From positions 9,068,001 to 9,132,000 of the forward strand of contig NZ_CP085173.1 of NCBI RefSeq assembly GCF_020616555.1: a DNA stretch of 64,000 nt, written 5' to 3'. The translations under genes and the position numbers were made by a program. Positions 14,073-23,567 of this stretch are shown here, one piece after another (the stretch's first letter is position 1; each line of letters opens with the position of its first letter). The notes below the pieces were generated by a model. The model saw only the letters and a program-made list of their open reading frames with translations, was not told the DNA's origin and searched no databases. The stretch is from Streptomyces longhuiensis (GTDB lineage Bacteria; Actinomycetota; Actinomycetes; Streptomycetales; Streptomycetaceae).

Positions 14073-16835
14073 TCACCCGTCGGACTCCGGTGACGGGATG
14101 TAGGCGCCCGGCACGTCCTTCGGGGCGAAGATCTTGCTCTCGCCGGGGTACGGCTTCGACCACTCGTGCGTCTGGTACCACGTGAAGTGGTTCATCTGCG
14201 CGGGGTTCGCGAAGTCGGGCTTGGCGTCGCGCCCGGTCAGCCGCTGCTGCGACTTCCAGGCGTCCCACTGCGCCGCGAGCTTCTGCTTGTCCGCCGGCAC
14301 CTTCGCCGACGGCACCGGCGCGGCATCGGGGTTCTGCGGCGCCGGGGTGTCCAGGCCGCAGGAGGGCGGGGTCTTCAGGCCCCCGGTGAGCGAGGTCCGG
14401 TTGGGCAGCGCCTTGAACGGCGTGACGTCCGCCTTCCGGCTGAACGCCCCACGCATCGGGCTGGCCGCGCTGTCCTTCTGGTTCATCGGGTGGACCCCGA
14501 GGATCTGCTCGATGGTGCGGATCATCGTGATCTGCGAGTAGTAGTGGCTGTCGACGACACCGTGCCTGGCCCAGGGGCTGATGATCTGGATCGGGGCGCG
14601 GTGGCCGTCGACGTGGTCGAGACCGGCCTGGGAGTCGTCCTCGACAACGAAGATCGCCGAGTCCTTCCAGTACTTGCTGTGCGAGATCTCGTCGACCATC
14701 CTGCCGACCGCGAGGTCGTTGTCCGCGACCTGGGCGGCTGCGTTCGCCGGACCGCCGGTGTGGTCGCTGGACAGCCAGAACATGTTGAGGTCGGCCGGCC
14801 CGTTCTTCTCGAAGTCACGCTTCCAGATCTCGGACCGGTAGATGTCCGGGACGCTCGTGTCGAACTTCGGGAACCCGTGTACCGAGACGGAGTTGAGCGA
14901 CGGGATGGGCGAGGACGACACCAGGGGGTAGGCGGTGTCCTGACCGGTCGCCCCCATGTTCTTGGAGTCGCAGTAAAGGTTCTGCCAGCTTGCGTCCGCC
15001 GGCTTCGTCAGGAACTGCTGGAACTCGCCGAAGTCCCGTACGGACTTTCCGGCCGCCTGGGCGCCGGTCCAGATGAATCCGGTGCGCTGGTGGCCCAGCG
15101 CGTCGTCCTCGGTGTCGTAACTGCGCGCGTACTCACCGGCCGAGGACTCGGTGTACTCCGGGTCGTCGGCCTGCATCAGCCAGTTGTGACCCTCGGCGGA
15201 GTTCGTGCCGATGTCGTACGTGTTGTCGTACAGACCGAACTGCTTGGCCAAGGCGTGCTGGTTCGGCGTCACGTTCTCGCCGAACTGCGCCAGCGACGGG
15301 TCGCCGTTGCCCTCCGGGACGTCGCCGAGGACCTGGTCGTAGGTCCGGTTCTCCTTGACGATCAGGAACACGTGCTTGATCGTCGAGGGGTCACCGAGCC
15401 GCTCGGGGACCGGCACCGGCTTCGGTGTCTTCTTGCCCTTGCCATGGGCCAGTGTGACCGAGCCGCGGGTCCAGCCGTTCTGCTGGAAGACCTTGGACGT
15501 CTCGGACTTGATGACGCGGTCGTTCGGCAGGGTGAACCGCTGCACGCTCGACGTCGTGTCGTGGGTGGCGTGCCCGGCGCCGGTGGTGGGGCGTCGGGCG
15601 TCGATTCCACGGGTGTTGGAGACGACCACCTGCTTGCCGACGGTGGCGATCTCGGCGGGGAAGTAGTCCGTCGGGAGCAGACCGACGTAACTGACCGGCT
15701 CCTGCGGGGTCGTGTACCGGTAGACGGCCACCGCGTTGGCGCGGCCGAGCGTGACCAGCAGATGACCGTCGTCGGTGAGCGTCACGGCGTCGGGCTCGTA
15801 GCCGACCGACGACTCGGGCCACGGCTGCGTGGCGACGGTCTGCACGACCTTGTTCTTGGTCGTGTCGATGACCGACACGTCGTTGGTGGCGGTGTTGGTG
15901 ACGAACAGCGCGTTCTTCTTGGCGTACAGCGCGGTCGGGTGGAGACCGACGTTGATGCTCGATACGGCGGCATCCGGCTTCGCCAGGTCGATGACGCTGA
16001 CCGTACCGGTGGTGGTGGAGGCGGTCACCGGGTCGGCGGGCACCTGGGTGTTGTAGGAGTTGATCGTGGTGTCGCCGGACTTCGCCGGACGCCCGCCCTC
16101 GTTGCTGACGTAGAGCTTGCCGCCGACCTCGGCCATGTCACGCGGGGCGTTGCCCACGGACCAGCTGTGCTGGATGGCGCCGGTCGCCGTGTCGATGGCG
16201 ACGACGCGGTTCTGGCCGTTGACCGCTGAGTACACGGTGGAGCCGTCGGGCGAGAACACGGGCTCGCCCACCAGCGCGTGCTTGGGCCCGTCCGCCGGGA
16301 TCTTGATGGACGTCGGGTCGGCGACGCTGCCGTCCGCGTTCACGGTGAACCTGGTGTAGCCGTCGATCTGGCCCAGCCACAGCTGCGAACCGTCGGGCGA
16401 GTACGTGGGGCCTTCCTGGCCCACGTCGTTGCCGCTGATGCGCAGGTCGGCCGACGCGGAGTTGCCGACGAGCTGCTGCACCTTCCAGCTCTTGAGGTCC
16501 ACGATCGACAGCGCCATGCCGCCGTCGGTGATGGAGGCCGCGAGGTGGGTGCCGTCCGGGCTGACCGAGGACGACATGATCTTGCCGTTGTCGACGACGA
16601 GACGCTCGCCGTACGGGGCGATGTACTGGTCACTGGAGATGACCTGGCCCTGACGGGTCGTCTGGCCGACCTGGTCGGTGCCGAACTGGTCCGTCTGGGC
16701 GAAAGCGGTTCCGGCGGCGGCGAGGGCGAGAGCCGTGATGCCTGCCGTGGCCAGGGGTGTCCGGCGGCCGATGTGTCTGCCGAGAAGGCCGGAACGGCCC
16801 TTCGCGGCACGCCTGCGACGGCGTGTCACCTGCAT
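14073..16835 (-). CDS. Secreted YncE-type beta-propeller/phosphoesterase fusion
   Basis: A 920-residue exported protein. An Arg-rich N-terminus and the hydrophobic stretch ATAGITALALAAAGTAFA form a signal peptide. Residues about 50-440 are a YVTN/YncE-like seven-bladed propeller with repeats such as VVAIDTATGAIQHSWSVGN and VSVIDTTKNKVVQTV. Residues about 470-900 are a phosphoesterase (PF04185, phospholipase C/acid-phosphatase type) domain with HVFLIVKENRTYDQVLGD and FVVEDDSQAGLDHVDGHR, the metal-binding ends of the alkaline-phosphatase fold. It should hydrolyse a phosphate or phosphodiester outside the cell. It is the last gene of an operon with an ABC permease (5-base gap) and ATPase, so transport and extracytoplasmic hydrolysis are probably linked. 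Confidence 0.9.
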   Translation of the reverse strand: MQVTRRRRRAAKGRSGLLGRHIGRRTPLATAGITALALAAAGTAFAQTDQFGTDQVGQTTRQGQVISSDQYIAPYGERLVVDNGKIMSSSVSPDGTHLAASITDGGMALSIVDLKSWKVQQLVGNSASADLRISGNDVGQEGPTYSPDGSQLWLGQIDGYTRFTVNADGSVADPTSIKIPADGPKHALVGEPVFSPDGSTVYSAVNGQNRVVAIDTATGAIQHSWSVGNAPRDMAEVGGKLYVSNEGGRPAKSGDTTINSYNTQVPADPVTASTTTGTVSVIDLAKPDAAVSSINVGLHPTALYAKKNALFVTNTATNDVSVIDTTKNKVVQTVATQPWPESSVGYEPDAVTLTDDGHLLVTLGRANAVAVYRYTTPQEPVSYVGLLPTDYFPAEIATVGKQVVVSNTRGIDARRPTTGAGHATHDTTSSVQRFTLPNDRVIKSETSKVFQQNGWTRGSVTLAHGKGKKTPKPVPVPERLGDPSTIKHVFLIVKENRTYDQVLGDVPEGNGDPSLAQFGENVTPNQHALAKQFGLYDNTYDIGTNSAEGHNWLMQADDPEYTESSAGEYARSYDTEDDALGHQRTGFIWTGAQAAGKSVRDFGEFQQFLTKPADASWQNLYCDSKNMGATGQDTAYPLVSSSPIPSLNSVSVHGFPKFDTSVPDIYRSEIWKRDFEKNGPADLNMFWLSSDHTGGPANAAAQVADNDLAVGRMVDEISHSKYWKDSAIFVVEDDSQAGLDHVDGHRAPIQIISPWARHGVVDSHYYSQITMIRTIEQILGVHPMNQKDSAASPMRGAFSRKADVTPFKALPNRTSLTGGLKTPPSCGLDTPAPQNPDAAPVPSAKVPADKQKLAAQWDAWKSQQRLTGRDAKPDFANPAQMNHFTWYQTHEWSKPYPGESKIFAPKDVPGAYIPSPESDG

Positions 16836-16840
16836 GTGAC

Positions 16841-18199
16841 TTATCCCTTCGAGGTGGAGAACAGCTCGACGTTGCCGTCGAACTGCCAGAGCGGGTTCGG
16901 TCCGTCCCCGGTCGGGGTCCGCACCAGGAAGTAGCCGTTCACTTCCTTCGGTCCATCGCCGTCGGCCATGAACCGGCCGTCGGCGGTGACGTCGAGCTGA
17001 TAGATGGCCGACCCGGTGGCCTCGACGTCGGGGAGGTGCCAGGAGACGACGCAGCGCCAGTCGTTGCCCGGCCCTTCGGCCGCGACCCTGACGCTGCCCT
17101 TGGTGCACGCCGCGCTCGCCTTGAGCTGCGCCTCCGTGACGTCGGGTCGGTTGAGTTGCTCGGTCTGCAGGCGGTAGAGATGAGCGAACGCCGTGGCGAC
17201 CGAGCGCTGCACCTTGTCCTGCTCGATCCCGGAACCCGTGGCCGAGGTCGCCGGGGCGACGGCGACCGCCGTCAGAACGAGGAGCCCGACGAGCGGCAGG
17301 GCTCCGACGGTGGTGGCCCGGCGCCCCGAGCCGTCGTGGGTCAGATCGGTGAAGTCCCGCCTGAGGAAAAGGACATAGGCGAGCGCCGTCGCGGTCACTG
17401 CCCACAACAGGCTGACAACGATGCCGACGAAGAGCGGACCGACCTGTGCCGGGCCGGTGAACAGACCGTTCCAGGCGATGAAGGCGTAACTGGGCAGGGC
17501 GAGGCGTACCGCGACAGGGAGCGGCAGCATCTGGGCGAGCTGCATCGTGAGCGCGACGAGCATGGGCAGCAGGAGCCCCATCGGGGAGCGCCCGAGCGCG
17601 ACGGACCCGAGCAGTCCGATCGCGGCGAAGGCCAGCGTCGGGGCGAGTACACAGACCCAGGCGAGCAGGACCTGAACGGCCGCGTCTCCGGGCGACAACA
17701 GGTGGCCGTCGAGCCCCACCAGCGGTTGGTTGCCCACCGCCACGACCCCGCCGGCCGCGCCGGAACAGGCCAGCCCGGCCACGAGCAGCAGGATGACGGT
17801 GAGGCTGGCCAGTGCCTTCGCCGCGAAGATCCGCCGGGGCGAGCGGACCGCGACGAGCAGATGGCGCCAGGTGCCGAGCCGGTCCTCGGCGGCGAACACG
17901 TCACCGGCGGCCACCGAAGTCAGCAGCGGGAGCGCCCAGGTGCCCGAGAAACCGAGCACCACCAGCGATCCGGCCCATCCGGTGGCGTGCATCCAGCGAC
18001 CGAAGAGCGTGTCGACGGGGAGCGAACTCTGCTGACTCACGGCGGCGACGAAGAGCGCCGGCGCGATCCAGCAGGCGAGGACCAGCAGCCGGATCCGCCA
18101 CTGCGAGACCAGCTTGACCAGCTCGAAACGGTAGCCGCGCGCCACCGAGACACGTGGGGCGGGAATGGCGACATGGCCGGCCGCGACGGTTGCGGTCAT
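16841..18199 (-). CDS. ABC-2 type transporter permease with extracytoplasmic C-terminal domain
   Basis: A 452-residue permease. Residues about 30-300 hold around six helices, including LLVLACWIAPALFVAAVS and PLFVGIVVSLLWAVTATALAYVLF, with the usual ABC-2 cytoplasmic helix DRLGTWRHLLVAVRSPRRIFAAK. A further helix (VGALPLVGLLVLTAVAVAPA) leads to a soluble domain of about 130 residues that contains two Cys (ACTKG, WRCVV) and probably lies outside the membrane. The start overlaps the ATPase stop by four bases, and the phosphoesterase gene follows after five. The cargo is unknown; the attached domain is unusual for simple ABC-2 permeases and may interact with the secreted phosphoesterase. Confidence 0.85.
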   Translation of the reverse strand: MTATVAAGHVAIPAPRVSVARGYRFELVKLVSQWRIRLLVLACWIAPALFVAAVSQQSSLPVDTLFGRWMHATGWAGSLVVLGFSGTWALPLLTSVAAGDVFAAEDRLGTWRHLLVAVRSPRRIFAAKALASLTVILLLVAGLACSGAAGGVVAVGNQPLVGLDGHLLSPGDAAVQVLLAWVCVLAPTLAFAAIGLLGSVALGRSPMGLLLPMLVALTMQLAQMLPLPVAVRLALPSYAFIAWNGLFTGPAQVGPLFVGIVVSLLWAVTATALAYVLFLRRDFTDLTHDGSGRRATTVGALPLVGLLVLTAVAVAPATSATGSGIEQDKVQRSVATAFAHLYRLQTEQLNRPDVTEAQLKASAACTKGSVRVAAEGPGNDWRCVVSWHLPDVEATGSAIYQLDVTADGRFMADGDGPKEVNGYFLVRTPTGDGPNPLWQFDGNVELFSTSKG

Positions 18200-19137
18200 C
18201 TGCTGTTCTCCTGCTGCTCGGTGAGGGCGAGAAACGCCGCTTCGAGCGGCGACACCACGGGCGAGAGTTCGCGCAGTGCGACGTTCGCCCGCACGAGCCG
18301 CACCACCAGTTCGTCGAGGGCGGGCACCAGCGCGCGCACGACGAGCGCCTCGGTGTCGTGCCGTCCCACGGCGTCGTCGACGACGCGGATCCCGGCGGTG
18401 TCGGCCGCGAGGCGGCGCGCGGCCTGCGGGTCGGAGGTCAGCAGCCGGTAGTCGAGCTCACTGTTCTCGGCGGCCAGCTTGCTCAGCGGGCCGGAGAAGA
18501 CGATCCGTCCGGTGGCAAGGATGGTGACCTCCGAGCACAGCGCCTCGACGTCGTCCATGCGGTGGCTCGACAGCACGACGCCGGTTCCCTCCGTCGCGAG
18601 CCGGGCGAGGACACCGTGTACGTGTTTCTTGCCTGCCGGGTCGAGGCCGTTCGACGGTTCGTCGAGCACAAGCAGCCGGGGCTTGGTGAGCAGGGCCGCG
18701 GCGAGACCGAGCCGCTGACGCATGCCGAGGGAGAAGCCGCGGGTGCGGTCGTCGGCGACATCGGTGAGCCCGACCTGCCCGAGCACGTCGTCGATCCCCG
18801 ACGCCCGTGCGTCGAGGCCGCGCAGGGAGGCCAACGCGGCCAGGTTCTGCCTGGCGGTGAGCGAGGGATAGAGACCGGGACCGTCCACGAAGCCGGCGAC
18901 ACCCTCGGGAGCGGCGAGCGCCCGCCCGATGGGCGCACCCAGGATGTCCAGTCGGCCGTCGTCGGCGACGGCCAGGCCCAGCAGCAGGCCGAGCAATGTC
19001 GTCTTCCCGGCGCCGTTCGGTCCGACCAGGCCGTGGATCTGCCCCTGCGCCACATCCAGATCGACGCCGTCGAGCGCGACGACGTCGCCGAAACACTTGG
19101 TGATCCCGCGAGCCCGTATTGCGAGGCGTTCGTCCAT
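18196..19137 (-). CDS. ABC transporter ATP-binding protein
   Basis: A 313-residue ATPase with Walker A GPNGAGKTT, Q-loop region FVDGPGLYPSLTARQNLA, signature FSLGMRQR, Walker B LLVLDEPSNGLDPAG and switch His in VLSSHRMDD. It belongs to the CcmA/DrrA-like export group. The Q-loop Gln normally found before the lid is replaced by Asp in GFVDGPGLYPS, as in several members of this subgroup. It is the first gene of the three-gene operon with the ABC-2 permease and secreted phosphoesterase. A GGAAGG site precedes ATG 19137. Confidence 0.9.
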   Translation of the reverse strand: MDERLAIRARGITKCFGDVVALDGVDLDVAQGQIHGLVGPNGAGKTTLLGLLLGLAVADDGRLDILGAPIGRALAAPEGVAGFVDGPGLYPSLTARQNLAALASLRGLDARASGIDDVLGQVGLTDVADDRTRGFSLGMRQRLGLAAALLTKPRLLVLDEPSNGLDPAGKKHVHGVLARLATEGTGVVLSSHRMDDVEALCSEVTILATGRIVFSGPLSKLAAENSELDYRLLTSDPQAARRLAADTAGIRVVDDAVGRHDTEALVVRALVPALDELVVRLVRANVALRELSPVVSPLEAAFLALTEQQENSR

Positions 19138-19624
19138 GAGTGCCTTCCTTGGAAACCTCCGAGGACCTTAGGGACGGCACACGACGCAAGCGGGGACGGA
19201 TGCTTGACGTTCGGGGAACGGGAGACGGCCGGAATCCGTCACGCCGATGCCCGGCCGGTGACGGTCGATATGTCGAACAGACCTTCTTTCAGGGGAAGTT
19301 GACGCGACATCATCCAGAGTCCGCGCCGGGCGCCCATTCGGTGGACCTGGCCTCGTCGCGGCTCCGGGCCCCGGCCGGAACGGCAGCGCTCCTGCTGGCC
19401 GCGTCCTGCCTCGTCGACACGGCGGCCGCGACGGCAGCGCAGCAGGCCGGCTCGCTCAGCCGCTCTCCGACCCCGACCGGACCGCCTTCATCACAGCGCT
19501 CGAAGCGGCCGTCGTATCAACCTGACCGTCCGCCGGTGACCATCGGCGGCATCGGGCGAAGGCACACAAGTGCTGACGGGCATGACAAGCTGTCCTTCCC
19601 ATTGCCCGAACCCAGGAGGTCCCC
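19138..19624. other. Gene-free stretch
   Basis: This 487-base region lies between the ABC operon and the DUF5302 gene. It should hold the divergent promoters; TTGACG at 19204-19209 resembles a -35 element but I see no paired -10. Open frames across it have no ribosome-binding site. A hydrophobic, Ala-rich frame near 19370-19440 resembles a signal peptide but has no credible start or downstream domain and may be a remnant. Confidence 0.45.
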
Positions 19625-19864
19625 ATGGCTGCAGAGTCTGCATCGCAGGAAGGTTCGGAGCCGACCGAGGCCGCGAACGAAGGCCTTGCGCCCGACGCCG
19701 ACGGCCAGTACGACCTGAAGCGCAAGTTCCGCGAGGCGCTGGACCGTAAGCGCGGCCTGCAGTCGGACGCCGCCGGCGGCGCCGCGAAGACCGGATCGAA
19801 GATCCGCGGTGCGCACGGTCCGGCTTCGAGCCAGAAGTCGTTCCGACGCAAGAGCGGCGGCTGA
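19625..19864 (+). CDS. DUF5302 small protein
   Basis: A 79-residue hydrophilic protein of the DUF5302 family found throughout Streptomyces. Its acidic N-terminus is followed by DLKRKFREALDRKRGLQSD and the conserved basic ending KIRGAHGPASSQKSFRRKSGG. CCAGGAGG lies seven bases upstream of the ATG. The composition suggests a nucleic-acid or ribosome-associated protein, but the function is unknown. It is probably a single-gene unit, with the APC permease 82 bases downstream. Confidence 0.88.
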   Translation: MAAESASQEGSEPTEAANEGLAPDADGQYDLKRKFREALDRKRGLQSDAAGGAAKTGSKIRGAHGPASSQKSFRRKSGG

Positions 19865-19946
19865 CCACGGCAGCGCTCCTTCGAAGGTGACGCGCCGCAT
19901 GGCACGCTGAGCCCCCTGGGTCTGTGATCGTCTGGGAGGTTGCCAC

Positions 19947-21557
19947 GTGGCGCGGTATCAGCCGGCGGGGACCGTGGGTGACCCGGAAGCCCACGCCGAG
20001 GAGAACCGGCTCCGCAAGGACCTCGGTTTCTGGGGCCTGACAGCGATCGGCTTCTCCAACATCCTCGGCTCGGGCTGGTTGTTCGCCGCCCTGTACGCCG
20101 CGCAGACCGCCGGCCCCGCCGCACTGCTGTCCTGGATCGCGGCCGGCGCGCTCTGCGCACTGGTGGCCCTGGTCATGGTCGAACTCGGCGCCACCAGGCC
20201 AGAGGGCGGCGGCACCGTCCGGTGGCCGCTGTACGCGAGCGGCCGGCTGGTCGGCACGGTCGTCGGCTGGTCCGTCCTGCTCTCCGTGGGAGGCACCGCC
20301 GCCGAGATCAGCGCGATCATGCAGTACGCCGCCCACTACGTGCCCGGGCTCTACGAGGGTGGCCGGCTCACCGCGTCGGGCCTGGGCGTCGCCTCCGCGC
20401 TCAGCGTGCTGCTCACCGCGCTGAACTGGTTCGCGGTGAGGATGTTCGCCCGCCTGAACAACCTGGTGTCGGTGTTCAAGGTCGTCGTCCCCCTTGTCAC
20501 CATCGTCGCGCTCTTCCTGTCCGGCACGCACTCGGGCCGCCTCACCGAGCACGGCGGCTTCGCCCCTTACGGCTACGCCGCCTGCCTGACCGCGCTCGCC
20601 GGCGGCGGCATCGTGTACTCCGTGAACGGTTTCCAGGCCCCCCTGGACTTCTCCGGCGAAGCCCGCAACCCCCGCCGCAACGTTCCCGCGGCCGTGCTCA
20701 CCGGCATCGGCCTCGCGGTGCTGGTCTACCTCGGGCTCCAACTCGCCTTCCTCTACACGGTGCCCGACTCGCTCCTCGCGCACGGCTGGCAGGGCGTGAA
20801 CTTCGATTCGCCGTTCGGCCAGCTCGCCCTAGTGCTCAACCTGCACTGGCTGGCCACGCTGCTCTACGCCGACGCGGTGGTCTCCCCGGGCGGTTCGGCC
20901 TACGTGGGCGTCGCCATCGACGCCCGCCACACCTACGCCCTGGCGAAGAACGGCCTGGTGCCCCGGTTCTTCATGCGCATCGACCCCCGCTCCGGGATCG
21001 CGCGCCGCGCCCTGGTCCTCAACCTCGTCGTCATCATCCTGTTCATGCTGCCGTTCGGCGGCTGGCAGGACATCGTGAGCGTGATGGGGGACATGTACCT
21101 CCTGATCTACGCCGCCTCGGCGGTCGCCGTCGCGTCCTTCCGGGCGCACGACCGAGAACGCGGAGTGCCCCTCGCGGACGGTCAGGTGCGGGGCGTGCGC
21201 TGGATCGCGCCGGTCAGCTTCGCCGTGGCCACCGAGTTCATCTACTGGTCCGGCTGGGAACACCTGCGGCTCGCCCTGCCCCTGGTCCTGGCCGGTGTCC
21301 CGCTGTACCTGCTGCAACAGGGCCGGACAGCGGGACGGCCCGTCCGCGAGGAACTGCGTCAGGGGGCCTGGATCGTCTTCCATCTGGCGGCGCTGACCCT
21401 GCTGTCATGGCTCGGCACGTTCGGTGGCTCCGGCCGACTGCCGGCTCCGTACGACACCGTCGTGGTCGGCGTTCTGGCTCTCGCGGTCTTCGTATGGGCG
21501 GTGCGCTCGGGCGCAGCCCATCTCCGTACGGATCCGTCGGCCGAGCGGGTGTTCTAG
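19947..21557 (+). CDS. APC superfamily amino-acid permease
   Basis: A 536-residue membrane protein with about 12-14 helices. Helix 1 has the APC substrate motif in WGLTAIGFSNILGSGWLFA, helix 6 region reads GGGIVYSVNGFQAPLDFSGEARNPRRNVP, and a cytoplasmic ARHTYALAKNGLVPRFF-like segment follows helix 8. It should import amino acids or amines with cations across the cytoplasmic membrane. The GTG start has GGGAGG eight bases upstream. No biosynthetic or catabolic partner is adjacent, so the substrate is not assignable. Confidence 0.88.
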   Translation: MARYQPAGTVGDPEAHAEENRLRKDLGFWGLTAIGFSNILGSGWLFAALYAAQTAGPAALLSWIAAGALCALVALVMVELGATRPEGGGTVRWPLYASGRLVGTVVGWSVLLSVGGTAAEISAIMQYAAHYVPGLYEGGRLTASGLGVASALSVLLTALNWFAVRMFARLNNLVSVFKVVVPLVTIVALFLSGTHSGRLTEHGGFAPYGYAACLTALAGGGIVYSVNGFQAPLDFSGEARNPRRNVPAAVLTGIGLAVLVYLGLQLAFLYTVPDSLLAHGWQGVNFDSPFGQLALVLNLHWLATLLYADAVVSPGGSAYVGVAIDARHTYALAKNGLVPRFFMRIDPRSGIARRALVLNLVVIILFMLPFGGWQDIVSVMGDMYLLIYAASAVAVASFRAHDRERGVPLADGQVRGVRWIAPVSFAVATEFIYWSGWEHLRLALPLVLAGVPLYLLQQGRTAGRPVREELRQGAWIVFHLAALTLLSWLGTFGGSGRLPAPYDTVVVGVLALAVFVWAVRSGAAHLRTDPSAERVF

Positions 21558-21679
21558 GGATGTGAGGGTCAGGCGCCTCGCGATCACTCCGCACCGGCGC
21601 CCGGCGATGGCGAAAACCCATCGGCTGACCTGTTTGCCCAGGTCAGGAGCCATGGCCGCATCCGGGCGGCCGGAGTAGA

Positions 21680-21697
21680 TTGGTTGATGTCAAGCAA
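21680..21697. promoter_or_regulatory. Putative MarR operator
   Basis: TTGGTTGA-TG-TCAAGCAA is an inverted repeat with seven of eight paired positions, 26 bases ahead of the MFS start. TTGA-N2-TCAA cores are typical of MarR-family operators in Streptomyces. The MarR gene is the second gene of this operon, so autorepression with efflux induction is likely. Confidence 0.6.
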
Positions 21698-21722
21698 CTA
21701 ACTCCGGCGGGAGTGATGCCCT

Positions 21723-23567
21723 GTGGCAAGGACAACCGCTGAGTCGGCCGCCGCACGTCGGGGTGGCCTCCGGGAGCCGGGACCGCGTTACAAGTGGATC
21801 GCGCTCTCCAACACCACGCTGGGCGTGCTGATCGCGACGATCAATATGTCGATCATGCTCATCGCCTTGCCGGACATCTTCCGGGGCATCGGCGTGGATC
21901 CGCTACAGCCCGGCAACACGAGCCTGCTGCTGTGGCTGATCATGAGCTACATGGTGGTCACCGCCGTGCTGGTGGTCAGCTTCGGACGCCTCGGTGACAT
22001 GTACGGCCGGGTCCGGATGTACAACATGGGATTCGCGGTGTTCACCGTGTTCTCGGTGCTGTTGTCGGTGACCTGGATGCACGGCACGGCGGGCGCCCTG
22101 TGGCTGATCGGCATGCGGGTCCTGCAGGGTGTCGGCGGGGCGATGCTGATGGCGAACTCCAACGCCATCCTCACCGACGCCTTCCCCGCCCGTCAGCGCG
22201 GCCTCGCACTGGGGCTGAACCAGGTGGCGGGCATCACCGGATCCTTCATCGGCCTCGTCCTCGGCGGACTGCTCGGGCCCCTCAACTGGCATCTGGTGTT
22301 CCTGGTGTCCGTGCCGTTCGGCCTGTTCGGCACCGTGTGGGCCTATCTGAAGCTGTACGACACGGGCGTACGGGCGGGGGCACGCCTGGACTGGTGGGGC
22401 AACCTCACCTTCGCCGTGGGCCTGATCGCCGTACTGGCCGGCATCACCTACGGCATCCAGCCCTACGGCGGCGACATCATGGGCTGGGCCAACCCCGGGG
22501 TGATCGCCGCGATCACCGGCGGGATGGCGATGCTGGCCGTCTTCTGCGTGGTGGAGACCAGGGTCCCCGAGCCGATGTTCCACCTGTCGCTGTTCAGGAT
22601 CCGCGCGTTCACCGCGGGGAACGTGGCCAGTCTGCTGGCGGCGCTCGGGCGCGGCGGCCTGATGTTCATCCTGATCATCTGGCTCCAGGGCATCTGGCTG
22701 CCCCGCCACGGCTACGGTTTCGAGCAGACCCCGCTGTGGGCCGGCATCTACATGCTCCCGCTGACGGTCGGGTTCCTGGTGGCGGGGCCCTTCTCCGGCT
22801 GGGCTTCGGACCGGTTCGGGGCCAGGGCCTTCGCCACCGGAGGCATGCTGCTGGCCGCCGCCACCTTCCTGGCCCTCCAGGCGCTGCCGGTCGACTTCAA
22901 CTACCCGGCGTTCGCCCTCGTCCTGCTGTTGAACGGGCTCGGCATGGGCCTCTTCGCGGCACCCAACCGGGCGGCCATCATGAACAGCCTGCCGCCCGAC
23001 CAGCGTGGGGTGGGCGCCGGGATCAGCACCACGTTCCAGAACTCGGCCACGGTGCTCTCCATCGGCATCTTCTTCTCCCTGATGATCGCGGGTCTGTCCG
23101 TCGCCCTCCCCGACGCCCTCAACCACGGCCTGACCGCGCAGGGGGTACCCGCCGCCGACGCCGCGAAGGTCGCCGCCCTCCCGCCGGTCGGCGTGCTGTT
23201 CGCCTCGCTCCTCGGCTACAACCCGATCCAGACCCTGCTCGGCCCGCACGTCCTCGCTCAACTGCCCCCGGGCCACGCCCACTACCTCACCGGGCGCGGC
23301 TTCTTCCCGGAGCTGATCTCCCAGCCGTTCGCCGACGGTCTGTCCGTGGCCTTCGACTTCGCGATCGCCGCGTGCGTCGTCGCCGCCATCGCTTCCATGC
23401 TGCGCGGCGGCCGCTACATCCACGACGACAGGCCTCTGCCCCAACCCGTCCCGCTTCCGGCACTCGCCCCGCCCCCACAGACGGCCGCGCCCGCACGGAC
23501 AGCCCCGCCCCCACAGACGCCCTCGCCCCCGGCAGCCCAGCCGACGCCCCGATCGGAGGGGCCGTGA
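21723..23567 (+). CDS. MFS drug efflux transporter (DHA2, EmrB/QacA type)
   Basis: A 614-residue transporter with 14 predicted helices. Motif A appears as GRLGDMYGRVRMY, motif C-like GLVLGGLLGPLNW follows, and the first helix carries the antiporter pattern TLGVLIATINMSIMLIALPDI. The last 50 residues are a Pro/Ala-rich cytoplasmic tail. Such proteins export drugs or secondary metabolites in exchange for protons. The start is GTG, with GGGAG about ten bases upstream. The stop overlaps the MarR start (TGATG), and a MarR-like operator lies upstream, a standard self-regulated resistance operon. Confidence 0.9.
   Translation: MARTTAESAAARRGGLREPGPRYKWIALSNTTLGVLIATINMSIMLIALPDIFRGIGVDPLQPGNTSLLLWLIMSYMVVTAVLVVSFGRLGDMYGRVRMYNMGFAVFTVFSVLLSVTWMHGTAGALWLIGMRVLQGVGGAMLMANSNAILTDAFPARQRGLALGLNQVAGITGSFIGLVLGGLLGPLNWHLVFLVSVPFGLFGTVWAYLKLYDTGVRAGARLDWWGNLTFAVGLIAVLAGITYGIQPYGGDIMGWANPGVIAAITGGMAMLAVFCVVETRVPEPMFHLSLFRIRAFTAGNVASLLAALGRGGLMFILIIWLQGIWLPRHGYGFEQTPLWAGIYMLPLTVGFLVAGPFSGWASDRFGARAFATGGMLLAAATFLALQALPVDFNYPAFALVLLLNGLGMGLFAAPNRAAIMNSLPPDQRGVGAGISTTFQNSATVLSIGIFFSLMIAGLSVALPDALNHGLTAQGVPAADAAKVAALPPVGVLFASLLGYNPIQTLLGPHVLAQLPPGHAHYLTGRGFFPELISQPFADGLSVAFDFAIAACVVAAIASMLRGGRYIHDDRPLPQPVPLPALAPPPQTAAPARTAPPPQTPSPPAAQPTPRSEGP

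Noticed and set aside
14166..16229. Long plus-strand frame opposite the phosphoesterase gene
   Set aside because: Composition is Arg/Val/Gly-rich without any domain, and the opposite strand carries clear propeller and phosphoesterase motifs.
16836..17405. Upstream extension of the phosphoesterase gene to 17405
   Set aside because: It runs out of frame through the ABC permease. ATG 16835 has a ribosome-binding site and a signal peptide.
22100..23566. Extension of the MarR gene back through the MFS gene
   Set aside because: It is an alternate frame of the transporter gene with Arg/Pro-rich nonsense. MarR starts at 23567 with its own GGAGGGG site.
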